Shown here one piece after another: positions 7,856-15,700 of a DNA stretch of 64,000 bases. Origin of the DNA: Thorsellia kenyensis (lineage in GTDB: Bacteria > Pseudomonadota > Gammaproteobacteria > Enterobacterales > Thorselliaceae); the NCBI RefSeq assembly GCF_042432445.1, contig NZ_JBHLXE010000024.1, positions 38,658 to 102,657 of the forward strand. Reading direction: 5' to 3'. The notes beneath the pieces were generated by a model. That model was given only the letters and a program-made list of their open reading frames with translations, was not told where the DNA came from and did no database searches. Position 1 is the stretch's first letter, and each line of letters opens with the position of its first letter. Made by a program: the position numbers and the translations under genes.

Positions 7856-9778
7856 TTAAGGACACAATAGATTTTTATGGTAGTTAATCGCATTTTCAAA
7901 TGTAGAAAGATCAGCATCCATGACTTGACCGTAAGAACGACTAATAAAAACATCATAGCTTTGCAGCAAACTTTCATAAAACATAATAATAATGGATTTT
8001 TTATCTAGTTTTGCATTTCTTTGAATACTCATAGCATACTCGTCAAATACATCGATGATTCTATCCGCAAAGAGGCTTAACGTTCGCGCCTCTGTCGGAT
8101 ATACAAAGCGTAAACAGTCATGAGAATGTGATGGGTAGTGTTTGATTTTTTTAAAAAGATATTGACAAAAATAAGTGATAAAAAAATTTGATCCTAATTC
8201 TATATCTTTGTTCTCTAATAATTCAACTATTTCAATCATTCGAACAGTATTTTGTTTGTAAATGCAATGAGTTAACTCTGCTTCTATTACCCAAGGATTT
8301 AGTTCTTCAAGTGCTTTTGCTTTAGATAATAAATGATCAATTTGTGTTTTATCTGGGGTTACCATTATCCCTTTATCCCAATAACTAGTATGAGAATATA
8401 ATAAATTGAAGAGTTTTATTATTAAGGACCTTAACTCCCCTAGTTCGATTGAATCGGTCCCTACATATTTCATCCAAACATAACTGTATTTTTGCTGATC
8501 AGTTAAATATCTAATTGAGTCGATAAGTGTCTTAAAAAATGCAGCACTTTCGTCTAATTGTTTATCTTTTCTGTCATTTATTGGAGTTAAATTTACTTTT
8601 AAATTACAGTCTAAACAAAGGGCATCCGTTGCATCATCTAAATCATACAGATTTTCTTTAATAGCTGATCTTAGCTCTTGGTATTTCTTTTGTTCATAAA
8701 GAATAAAAAGTTTAATACGTTTTACCTTTAACACTACATTTAATTTTGTTATATGTTTATATGTATCTATTGACTCTTCTACATCCTTTTGTGTTTTAAA
8801 CCAAGACTCATATAAGAAAAGTAAAATAGGTGGATTGCCGCTTAAGGGCGTAAAGTGATATTTATTGCTTATCCATTCAAGCCATTTTTTTTCAGTGGGT
8901 TCTTTATTCTTTTCAGCAAGATCAAGGTGTGTACAATAGAGAAGCAGAACATCTATCTTTAACAAAAAAATATCATAGTTATATTTTTTTCCAAATGCAT
9001 TAATTAAGAAATTTACTTTATCAAGATAAACCGTTAGCATAAGTTTATCGTCCTCTGCAAGATAAACGCATAACCTGTGATAGTAGAGACTTAGTACTTC
9101 TCGAAAGAGTTGTGGTAATTTTTTGGGTAAGGGGAGATTAGTGTTAGATAACGATAAAAATTCATTCTTAAATAAAAGGCGCTTATGATGAAACATATAA
9201 TCTGCTGCAATAGAACTAGGCGCATGTTTACTTAATAGCTGTTTTAAATAGTTCAACCGTTCATGAATAAACGCAACATTATCAATATAATAATCCGATT
9301 CAACAAAGGCTAAGTTCTCTTTTAGAAAAAGAGCTTTTTCAAGTTGATAAAAAGTATTAACTATTTTAATAGTTAATACATGCAGACAGATTTTATTCTT
9401 AGTCAAATTGGCTAATTCAATTCGATGGATGTTTACAAAAAAGTCTAAAAATACTCGATTATTTTCACTTAATGTATTTTGGTGATTCATGTCTATCAGA
9501 AAGTGATCTAATACAAATGCGCACTCATCAAGCTGCATGAGATTAGTTTTTATAGTAAACACTTTGTTTAATAGAAATAAATTATCTGGCGCTAGCGTTT
9601 GATTACCTAATAATTCCAATCGTTTTTGAATGACTTTGTTTTGAATTTCAATGTCAGTCAAATTATCTTCATTACTGATGGCTTCTGTACTTTCATAATA
9701 TTCATCAATATCATGTTCAAGCTCTTCAAACCAATCAAAAAGAGCTTGTCCTGTTAGTGTGTTTTTTGCTCTATCCAT
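7856..9778 (-). CDS. Unrecognised 640-residue, largely helical protein
   Basis: I do not recognise this long protein. It has no signal peptide and no clear membrane segment. Its composition is rich in Leu, Lys, Asp and Asn, and the spacing of hydrophobic residues suggests helical-repeat architecture, though no repeat unit could be defined by eye. One CLDC motif lies near residues 388-391. The N-terminus (about residues 5-65) is acidic. The ATG lies in an AT-rich context with no clear ribosome binding site. It is isolated, has mobile-element debris downstream and a 619-bp gap upstream, which fits an acquired or lineage-specific gene. The intact 640-codon frame in AT-rich DNA argues that it is real. 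Confidence 0.75.
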   Translation of the reverse strand: MDRAKNTLTGQALFDWFEELEHDIDEYYESTEAISNEDNLTDIEIQNKVIQKRLELLGNQTLAPDNLFLLNKVFTIKTNLMQLDECAFVLDHFLIDMNHQNTLSENNRVFLDFFVNIHRIELANLTKNKICLHVLTIKIVNTFYQLEKALFLKENLAFVESDYYIDNVAFIHERLNYLKQLLSKHAPSSIAADYMFHHKRLLFKNEFLSLSNTNLPLPKKLPQLFREVLSLYYHRLCVYLAEDDKLMLTVYLDKVNFLINAFGKKYNYDIFLLKIDVLLLYCTHLDLAEKNKEPTEKKWLEWISNKYHFTPLSGNPPILLFLYESWFKTQKDVEESIDTYKHITKLNVVLKVKRIKLFILYEQKKYQELRSAIKENLYDLDDATDALCLDCNLKVNLTPINDRKDKQLDESAAFFKTLIDSIRYLTDQQKYSYVWMKYVGTDSIELGELRSLIIKLFNLLYSHTSYWDKGIMVTPDKTQIDHLLSKAKALEELNPWVIEAELTHCIYKQNTVRMIEIVELLENKDIELGSNFFITYFCQYLFKKIKHYPSHSHDCLRFVYPTEARTLSLFADRIIDVFDEYAMSIQRNAKLDKKSIIIMFYESLLQSYDVFISRSYGQVMDADLSTFENAINYHKNLLCP

Positions 9779-10397
9779 ATGTTATTTAGCCCTTCTCGAT
9801 AGGCATCTATTTTTAATCTGTGATTAGAATAAAAAATAAAGCAACAGTTATAGTAAATAAAAAGTCGACTCAAAGTACTAAATTAATCGCTAATTCAGAC
9901 AGAGTTATTTATTTGACATCAGGTTTGCCTTGTTAAATAGATTCACATAAACATTTAAGTTCATCTATGAATAAAAAATTTACCGCTTTTTTATTAAAAC
10001 GTTAAATTTGTTCATTGACATAATTCAAAAGCTTACCTATATTCTTAACTTTAAATAATAACCTTACAATTTATTTTCATAAACTTACAAATGATTTTTT
10101 ACTCTTGATATCCCTGAATTATCTAATACGCTGAATAACAACAATAAAAATTTAATGCGAGAGAATAAAGTAACTTTTTAGACCATCTATTCCCTTATGA
10201 ATTTTTTTATCAAACGTTTATTGATGATTGTTGCATTACAGTTAAGACAAAAAAACTGGGGAATTAAATTTATTGGCATGGGCTGAATTATTTCATGTCA
10301 ATTCATTAAAAATACATTTTAAACTTTAAATCTTTGGATGATAACCAATGCTATTTTTTTATCATCCCAATATGGATGACATTACTTGGAGAATAAT
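9779..10397. other. Divergent intergenic region, 619 bp
   Basis: This AT-rich gap separates two divergent genes and presumably holds both promoters. The one clear structure is a hairpin just upstream of the transporter gene, listed separately. No open frame or RNA gene was recognised. Confidence 0.45.
10335..10366. promoter_or_regulatory. GGATGATAA inverted repeat in front of the MHS transporter gene
   Basis: GGATGATAA (10335-10343) and TTATCATCC (10358-10366) are perfect complements separated by 14 bases. The structure ends 31 bases before the start codon. It could be an operator or a 5' leader hairpin; it lacks the T run expected of a terminator. Confidence 0.35.
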
Positions 10398-11681
10398 ATG
10401 TCAAATAATCAATCAAAACCACCTAGTATGAGTAAAGTAGCAACGGCTAGTTTCATTGGTACAGCGATAGAGTATTATGATTTTTATATCTATGCTACCG
10501 CTGTTGCATTGGTCATTGGTCCCATTTTTTTTCCTCCAGGGGACGCCTCTGCTCAAACATTAAATGCCTTTGTCACTTTTGGTATTGCATTTGTTGCAAG
10601 ACCCATTGGGTCGTTGCTTTTTGGCCATTTTGGCGACCGTTTAGGAAGAAAAACAGTACTCGTCAGTTCTCTACTCCTAATGGGCATTGCGACCACTCTG
10701 ATAGGTTTATTACCCTCTTATGCGCAATGGGGCATAGCAGCACCAGTCATCTTATGTGTATTGCGATTTTTACAAGGCTTAGGACTTGGTGGTGAATGGG
10801 GAGGCGCTGCTTTATTGGCCACTGAATATGCTCCTAAAAATAAAAAAGCGTGGTATGGAATGTTTCCTCAACTGGGTCCTTCTGTAGGTTTTTTACTGTC
10901 CAGTGGAATTTTTTTCCTATTATCAATTTCACTTACGGATGACGCATTTAAAAGTTGGGGATGGCGTGTACCTTTTGTCCTTAGTGCAGTGCTTGTCGTT
11001 ATTGGATTATATGTGCGCCTAAGTATTGCAGAAACACCAGCTTTCAAAAAAGCCCAAGAGAAACAACAATTAAGTAAAGCGCCTGTAAAAGAAGTGCTGA
11101 CTAAACATGCAAAACCACTTGTTCTTGGCTCTTTATCAATGGTGGTATGTTACGCATTATTCTATATTGCCACTGTGTACACTCTTAAACACAGTACAGA
11201 GTATATGGGTTTTTCTAGAAGCGACATTCTTCCATTGATGTGTGGAGCTATTGTATTTATGGCAATTGCAACCCCTATATCAGCAGCACTTTGTGATAAA
11301 TTTGGCAGAAAACCAATTCTAATCATAAGTGGTATTATTGCTTTTATGACAGGATTTACGCTAGAGCCACTTTTAGGTTTTGGGTATTGGGGTATTTTTG
11401 CATTTCTCGCTTTAAGTCTATTTATGATGGGGATGACATTTGCACCAATGGGTGCTTTTTTACCTGAATTATTTCCAACGCAAGTTCGTTATACAGGCGC
11501 CTCATTTGCCTATAACTTAGGGGGAATTCTTGGCGCCTCATTAGCCCCTTATTTGGCACAAAAACTTTTCCTAATGGGAGGATTAAGTTATGTTGGTTTT
11601 TATATAAGCATTGCTGCAAGCATTAGTCTATTGGCTTTGTTCTTAACTCATGAAACAAAAGATACTAACCTGCAAGTCTAA
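10398..11681 (+). CDS. MFS transporter, metabolite:H+ symporter (MHS) type
   Basis: This inner-membrane carrier of 427 residues has 12 predicted helices. Its N-terminus, GTAIEYYDFYIY, is the MHS-type opening. Also visible are the cytoplasmic loop GHFGDRLGRK between helices 2 and 3, the helix-4/5 region RFLQGLGLGGEWGGAALL, and a second CDKFGRKP loop in the C-terminal half. Relatives include ShiA, ProP and KgtP. The substrate (shikimate, betaine or a dicarboxylate) cannot be decided from the sequence. The ATG at 10398 follows TTGGAG closely, so an in-frame TTG at 10386 is less likely as start. The gene stands alone. Confidence 0.88.
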   Translation: MSNNQSKPPSMSKVATASFIGTAIEYYDFYIYATAVALVIGPIFFPPGDASAQTLNAFVTFGIAFVARPIGSLLFGHFGDRLGRKTVLVSSLLLMGIATTLIGLLPSYAQWGIAAPVILCVLRFLQGLGLGGEWGGAALLATEYAPKNKKAWYGMFPQLGPSVGFLLSSGIFFLLSISLTDDAFKSWGWRVPFVLSAVLVVIGLYVRLSIAETPAFKKAQEKQQLSKAPVKEVLTKHAKPLVLGSLSMVVCYALFYIATVYTLKHSTEYMGFSRSDILPLMCGAIVFMAIATPISAALCDKFGRKPILIISGIIAFMTGFTLEPLLGFGYWGIFAFLALSLFMMGMTFAPMGAFLPELFPTQVRYTGASFAYNLGGILGASLAPYLAQKLFLMGGLSYVGFYISIAASISLLALFLTHETKDTNLQV

Positions 11682-12176
11682 TTATGAGGTAGGCTTAAAC
11701 AATATTTTTTAATTTTTATGTATGTTTACATCACTGCTTTTAAGTCAGGATGTAAACATAAACGTTGTCACTGACCCACAAATTTAACAAATAGTGACTA
11801 ACATTACCTCATTTAAGCTTGGATCATTGCATGCCAATATTTCTATATTTTGCAAAAATAAAAGCCTATTTCTCATAGTACACTTACTGAGACATGCCAT
11901 ACTCAATCAAGCTAATTATTGCACTTATACTAAAACTCAAATTTTGCCTTTCTATATGCACATACAGCCTTAGGCTATTAAAAAATAAAATCTCTATTCC
12001 TCACTCTCCATCCAATTATTGCAAAGTTGCTATCATCTAAATTAATCTTAAGTCAAAAACGTTTTTAAAATTTATTCATCGTAAAAAATCAGGTTATGTA
12101 TTAATATGCTCAAGATAGTCATGTGATATAAAAAATGATAACCTTTCGATTCAGTTTTTAAAATATAGGGCAAAAC
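11682..12176. other. Intergenic region, 495 bp, with a 12-bp inverted repeat
   Basis: No gene was recognised here. A 12-bp perfect inverted repeat follows the transporter gene: TATGTTTACATC at 11721-11732 and GATGTAAACATA at 11749-11760. It has no adjoining T run. The right part is presumably the yfiF promoter region. Confidence 0.45.
11721..11760. repeat. 12-bp perfect inverted repeat downstream of the MHS transporter
   Basis: TATGTTTACATC and GATGTAAACATA are separated by 16 bases, starting 40 bases after the stop codon. It may be a transcript-end hairpin or a protein site. T-rich sequence lies before it rather than after it. Confidence 0.4.
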
Positions 12177-13310
12177 ATGTTTGAAGAAAAAGAAGCTATA
12201 GGCAAAAAAGGCAAAATAAAAGTATCTTACGTCAAAAAGGAAAATAAAGAAGGAAACACTTCTCTAAATGTTTACAAGGACAGAGATAGAAGTAAAGATA
12301 GAAATCATGATAGGGCAAATTCAACGAGTAGATCAAAGCGCTGGAGTACAACAGAACAACAAACACAACATAAGAACCCTAAAAAAAGTCGCACATTGCC
12401 TGGCCAACAAATTAGCCCTAAGAGCAGAGAGTGGTTAAGTCAATATCAAGATGAAAGAGAGATGCCAAATGTATCTCAATCCCATGATGACTATTTGATA
12501 TCAAATGAAGAGAGTATAACGTCTGAAGATGCAGAATTTAAGGCACTATTAAAATCACAAAGACAAAATGAAATTAAAGTTTATGGTGAAAATGCTTGCC
12601 AAGCAATATTCAAATACAGAAAAGAATCTATTATCAAAGCATGGTTTGTTGAGTCAATAACTTATCGATTTAAAAATACCTTAAGCTTCCTTGCAAAACA
12701 AAAGCTTGGCTACAATATAGTTGCTAAAGAAGAGTTAATTAAAATTGCAGGGACTGAGCATCATGGTGGGGTTTGTTTTATTGTTAAAAAAAGACCTTAT
12801 TTTGAGTTAAATGAATACATTCAATCAGCACAAAAAAATGACTGTATTTTAGCATTAGAAGGTGTTGCAAACCCACATAATATTGGTGCAATCGTTAGAT
12901 CAGCTGCACACTTTGGAGTTAAAGCGATTATTCATCAAGATCCTTCCATTTTAGAGTCTGGTGCAGCGATAAGAACAGCAGAAGGAGGCGCTGAATTTGT
13001 AAAACCGATAAATACAATCGATTTTTATGATTCACTCATCTGCCTACAAAAAGCGGGTTATACGTTGATAAGCACTTCAAGTCATCAAGGAAAACCACTT
13101 TCTAAAACAAAATTACCCAATAAGTGTGTTTTACTCATCGGACAAGAACAAGATGGCTTGACAGATAGTACATGGGAAAAAGGAAATTTAAAAATTTCCA
13201 TTGATGGTACCGGTCAAGTTGAAAGTTTGAATGTATCAGTTGCTACAGCCATCATTTTATCTAAATGGTGGCAAGATACTCATTTTTTTCAGAAAAATGA
13301 TAGCCAATAA
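12177..13310 (+). CDS. yfiF: SpoU-family RNA methyltransferase, YfiF-like
   Basis: This 377-residue protein has three parts. Residues 1 to about 120 are a charged low-complexity segment rich in Lys, Arg, Asp and Ser. Next comes a substrate-binding domain (VYGENACQAIF, AWFVESIT, GTEHHGGVCF). Last is the SPOUT methyltransferase domain with ALEGVANPHNIGAIVRSA (motif 1), LIGQEQDGL (motif 2) and SLNVSVATAI (motif 3). The match to E. coli YfiF is strong, including the disordered N-terminus. It is expected to act on tRNA or rRNA with S-adenosylmethionine; the exact target is not evident. It has its own promoter region. Confidence 0.9.
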   Translation: MFEEKEAIGKKGKIKVSYVKKENKEGNTSLNVYKDRDRSKDRNHDRANSTSRSKRWSTTEQQTQHKNPKKSRTLPGQQISPKSREWLSQYQDEREMPNVSQSHDDYLISNEESITSEDAEFKALLKSQRQNEIKVYGENACQAIFKYRKESIIKAWFVESITYRFKNTLSFLAKQKLGYNIVAKEELIKIAGTEHHGGVCFIVKKRPYFELNEYIQSAQKNDCILALEGVANPHNIGAIVRSAAHFGVKAIIHQDPSILESGAAIRTAEGGAEFVKPINTIDFYDSLICLQKAGYTLISTSSHQGKPLSKTKLPNKCVLLIGQEQDGLTDSTWEKGNLKISIDGTGQVESLNVSVATAIILSKWWQDTHFFQKNDSQ

Positions 13311-13429
13311 CAATGGTCAATGGCTTAGACTGAATAAATGTTACAAAAGTGTCAATTTCAGTAAAATAGTTTTACAACCTCTATCTTTAAGGTAGAATTA
13401 AAATGTTTTATGAATTTGAAATTAATCTG

Positions 13430-13445
13430 AGTGATACAAATCACT
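13430..13445. promoter_or_regulatory. AGTGAT/ATCACT palindrome before the YjfB-family gene
   Basis: AGTGAT, a four-base gap and ATCACT form a perfect palindrome 22 bases before the ATG. It could be an operator or a short leader hairpin. Confidence 0.3.
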
Positions 13446-13467
13446 TAATTAAACTAAGGAGTCTATT

Positions 13468-13671
13468 ATGGACGTAGGTGCAGTTAACTCAATCGTTTCT
13501 ACCGCTTCAGCGTTAGATCAAATTTCATTGCAATCACAAGTCAGCACTTCTGTTATGAAAAAAACTATGGACATCAATGAAAGCCATGCAGCTTCATTAA
13601 TTTCAATGATTAACCAATCTCCTCTCGCAACTAGCGGTAGTGTTGGTACTCGAATCAATACAACTGCCTAA
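13468..13671 (+). CDS. YjfB family small protein (putative motility protein)
   Basis: This 67-residue protein fits the YjfB/putative-motility family: a short N-terminus, a helix containing VMKKTMDINES and a following ASLISMI segment. Members are small and often encoded near flagellar genes, but their function is unknown. A strong AAGGAG lies nine bases before the ATG. A good intrinsic terminator follows directly, so the gene is a monocistronic transcript. No flagellar genes are in the window. Confidence 0.75.
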   Translation: MDVGAVNSIVSTASALDQISLQSQVSTSVMKKTMDINESHAASLISMINQSPLATSGSVGTRINTTA

Positions 13672-13688
13672 CTGTTTAGCAGTTTTTG

Positions 13689-13720
13689 GGTTACCTTCGT
13701 TAATAAGGTAACCATTTTTC
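13689..13720 (+). terminator. Intrinsic terminator after the YjfB-family gene
   Basis: GGTTACCTT, a seven-base loop and AAGGTAACC form a 9-bp perfect stem followed by ATTTTTC. It ends the YjfB-family transcript and may also stop readthrough into the convergent yciH. Confidence 0.85.
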
Positions 13721-13734
13721 AAAAGCGGATTAAA

Positions 13735-14061
13735 TTATCCGCCGGCCAGTTTAACTTTAAACCCTTTATCTTCAAGAAATTGCTTTATTAATTCTCGTTT
13801 ATCCCCTTGGATTTCAATTATACCGTTTTTACAAACTCCGCCACAGCCTAATTTTTTTTTAAGTGCTGAAGTCAGTTCACTTATTTGAGTGTCATCCAAA
13901 TCTAATCCGGTGATAATGCAGACCCCTTTTCCTTTTCTTCCAGTCGTTTGGCGACTGATTCTGACAATACCGTCTCCTTTAGGTCGCTCTGTTTTTTTAG
14001 GTTCTTCCTTAATTCTTCCTATCGCAGTTGAATAAACCAATTGACTATTGTTGTCTTCCAT
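13735..14061 (-). CDS. yciH: SUI1/eIF1-like translation factor YciH
   Basis: This 108-residue protein has an N-terminal basic, flexible region (residues 1-40) and a C-terminal SUI1 domain. The domain contains GRKGKGVCIITGLDL, KKKLGCGGVCKNG (the conserved GCGG loop) and EIQGDKRE. YciH resembles eukaryotic eIF1 and influences start-site fidelity on the 30S subunit. The length matches E. coli YciH. The gene is convergent with the YjfB gene and lies 35 bases downstream of smrB on the same strand, so the two may share a transcript. Confidence 0.92.
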   Translation of the reverse strand: MEDNNSQLVYSTAIGRIKEEPKKTERPKGDGIVRISRQTTGRKGKGVCIITGLDLDDTQISELTSALKKKLGCGGVCKNGIIEIQGDKRELIKQFLEDKGFKVKLAGG

Positions 14062-14096
14062 TAAATTACCTATTGAATGTTTAAATTAATCAGTGA

Positions 14097-14648
14097 TTAC
14101 CTTCTAAAAAGATCTAGTTCAACATTTAAAAGCAAAAGTAGAGCAGATTCTCCTCCCCATGCCTTTGTCGCTTGATGAAATGCGAGAATTGAAGGGTGTT
14201 GGGCTAACCAAAAAGGAATGTTTTGTTTAAGGATATTTTTTCCAAAACCGTGCATTATGCAAGCACACTGCACACTCTCTTTTAGACAAGCAGTAACTAA
14301 TGCACTTATTTCTCTTTTTGCTTGCAATTGGGTAAGTCCATGCACATCCAAAAATAATTCAGGTGTGTAGTCACCTCTTCCCAAGCGTTTAAGTTCAAAA
14401 CTGTCCACGTTAGGTTGTATAAAACGCATTGGGCCCTCTGTCGGCAGATTCGGTTGATAGATATCAGAAAAAGGAAAGAATAATTCCTCATTTTCTTTGT
14501 TATCTTTTGAGCGATTGAATTGATTATAAGCATTTCTAGATTTATTATATGTTTTAGGGATAATAACATCTTGCTTTAGGATTTTAGCTCCTTTTGTCGC
14601 TTCTCTAAATAGACTCAGCTCTTCAAATTTATCCATATTCTTCACCAT
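14097..14648 (-). CDS. smrB: Smr-domain endonuclease SmrB
   Basis: This is a counterpart of E. coli SmrB (YfcN), the endonuclease that cleaves mRNA at collided ribosomes and feeds tmRNA rescue. Visible features are the GPMRFIQPNV segment, RRGDYTPELFLDVHGL-type entry into the Smr domain (DxHG motif) and HGFGKNILK (the HGxGxxxLK motif). The N-terminal ~80 residues are the ribosome-hooking extension. The start is uncertain: GTG at 14651, ATG at 14648 and ATG at 14636 are all in frame, and none has a strong ribosome binding site. Confidence 0.9.
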   Translation of the reverse strand: MVKNMDKFEELSLFREATKGAKILKQDVIIPKTYNKSRNAYNQFNRSKDNKENEELFFPFSDIYQPNLPTEGPMRFIQPNVDSFELKRLGRGDYTPELFLDVHGLTQLQAKREISALVTACLKESVQCACIMHGFGKNILKQNIPFWLAQHPSILAFHQATKAWGGESALLLLLNVELDLFRR

Positions 14649-14765
14649 CACATTGCGCTTAAAATAATCAAATTCTTTTGATTGGAATTTTTCATTGTAT
14701 TAAAGGTACATCAGTACTAATTAATATCTCATCTATTGCAATGATATTTTTGATTTCCCTATGTC

Positions 14766-15380
14766 TTATTTTTGCGTATCAGTGGTTTTGTCAGAAGAGT
14801 TTTGCATTTGAGAATCAATATCCGTTTGCAAACTCGTATTTTCATTTTTTTCAATCATCTTGGCATTTTTAAACAGATATACCATTTGTAGAACCAAAAA
14901 AACAACCAGTAGAACAGGCATACCAAACATCTTAAAATTTACCCATGTGTCTAAATCATAATGCCATCCAACAAATAAATTTAAGCCACTGCAAAAAATT
15001 AAAAAAATAATAAGTGCAATATTGATATTTCGCCAAACGTGCTTTGGCGCAGTAAGTTCATCTTTCATCGCCACCTCCATCGCACTTTTTTTAGTAACGA
15101 AGGTAGTTATTACCAATCCTATTGCTAAAATCCAATAAATTATGGTGACTTTCCATATTAAAAAGGATTCATTTTGAAATTTGATGGTCAATAATCCAAA
15201 AATAACCAATAAAATATTACTAAAAAGCATCATCTTATCGATTCGTTTATACAAAAAATAATAGATTACGGTCGAAAGAACTGTAAGACCTATAAGGGCT
15301 TTAGTCGCTAAAAAAATATCATATTTTTTGTAGATGACAAAAAATATGATCACAGGTAAAAATTTTAAAATCGCATTCAT
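14766..15380 (-). CDS. yciB: Inner membrane-spanning protein YciB (IspZ family)
   Basis: This small polytopic membrane protein has five or six hydrophobic helices. It opens with the typical MNAILKFLPVIIFFVIYKKYDI and ends in a polar Ser/Asp/Lys-rich tail of about 30 residues. The family (IspA/IspZ, YciB) is linked to cell envelope integrity and septation. The ATG at 15380 is chosen because AGGA lies upstream and the protein then starts exactly like the family; an upstream ATG at 15422 would add 14 residues. It reads in the same direction as smrB with a 117-bp gap. Confidence 0.92.
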   Translation of the reverse strand: MNAILKFLPVIIFFVIYKKYDIFLATKALIGLTVLSTVIYYFLYKRIDKMMLFSNILLVIFGLLTIKFQNESFLIWKVTIIYWILAIGLVITTFVTKKSAMEVAMKDELTAPKHVWRNINIALIIFLIFCSGLNLFVGWHYDLDTWVNFKMFGMPVLLVVFLVLQMVYLFKNAKMIEKNENTSLQTDIDSQMQNSSDKTTDTQK

Positions 15381-15700
15381 ATATGAAATCCTATCAGTTA
15401 AAAAAGTACTAAATTTTAGCACATAGTGTGACTATATTTAAGTTTATCTTATAGATCTAAGTTGTAAAACTTGGCAAATTAGAGTCTTCATTCTTATTTA
15501 CTACATGCTCACGTCGTTTTATTAGCGCGAGATATTAATCTCGTGATGATTTTAAAATATATTGGATAACGGCTTTTAAATACACATCTTCGGCTTTGTA
15601 GCTTTACAAATACCATTAAGCACATTATATTTACTCAAAATGAGTTATATTCCATAATTTGAAATAATTACACAAATGCATTACTGACAAAACGGACTTT
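15381..15700. other. Divergent intergenic region between yciB and the SulP gene
   Basis: This 320-bp gap must hold the promoters of both divergent genes. It contains one clear palindrome, CGAGAT-ATTA-ATCTCG at 15528-15543, extendable by a G-T and a C-G pair. No gene was seen. Confidence 0.45.
15528..15543. promoter_or_regulatory. CGAGAT-ATTA-ATCTCG palindrome
   Basis: This is a 6-bp perfect stem with a four-base spacer, extendable to 8 bp with one wobble pair. It lies midway between divergent starts and could be an operator. No regulator is assigned. Confidence 0.3.

Noticed and set aside
7495..7977. 160-codon minus-strand open frame downstream of the 640-residue gene
   Set aside because: It starts inside that gene in another frame, is dominated by Phe/Tyr/Leu/Ile as expected of AT-rich noncoding DNA, and lacks a ribosome binding site or known motif.
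14678..14872. 64-codon plus-strand frame between smrB and yciB
   Set aside because: It overlaps the yciB 3' end antisense and reads like a random hydrophobic translation.
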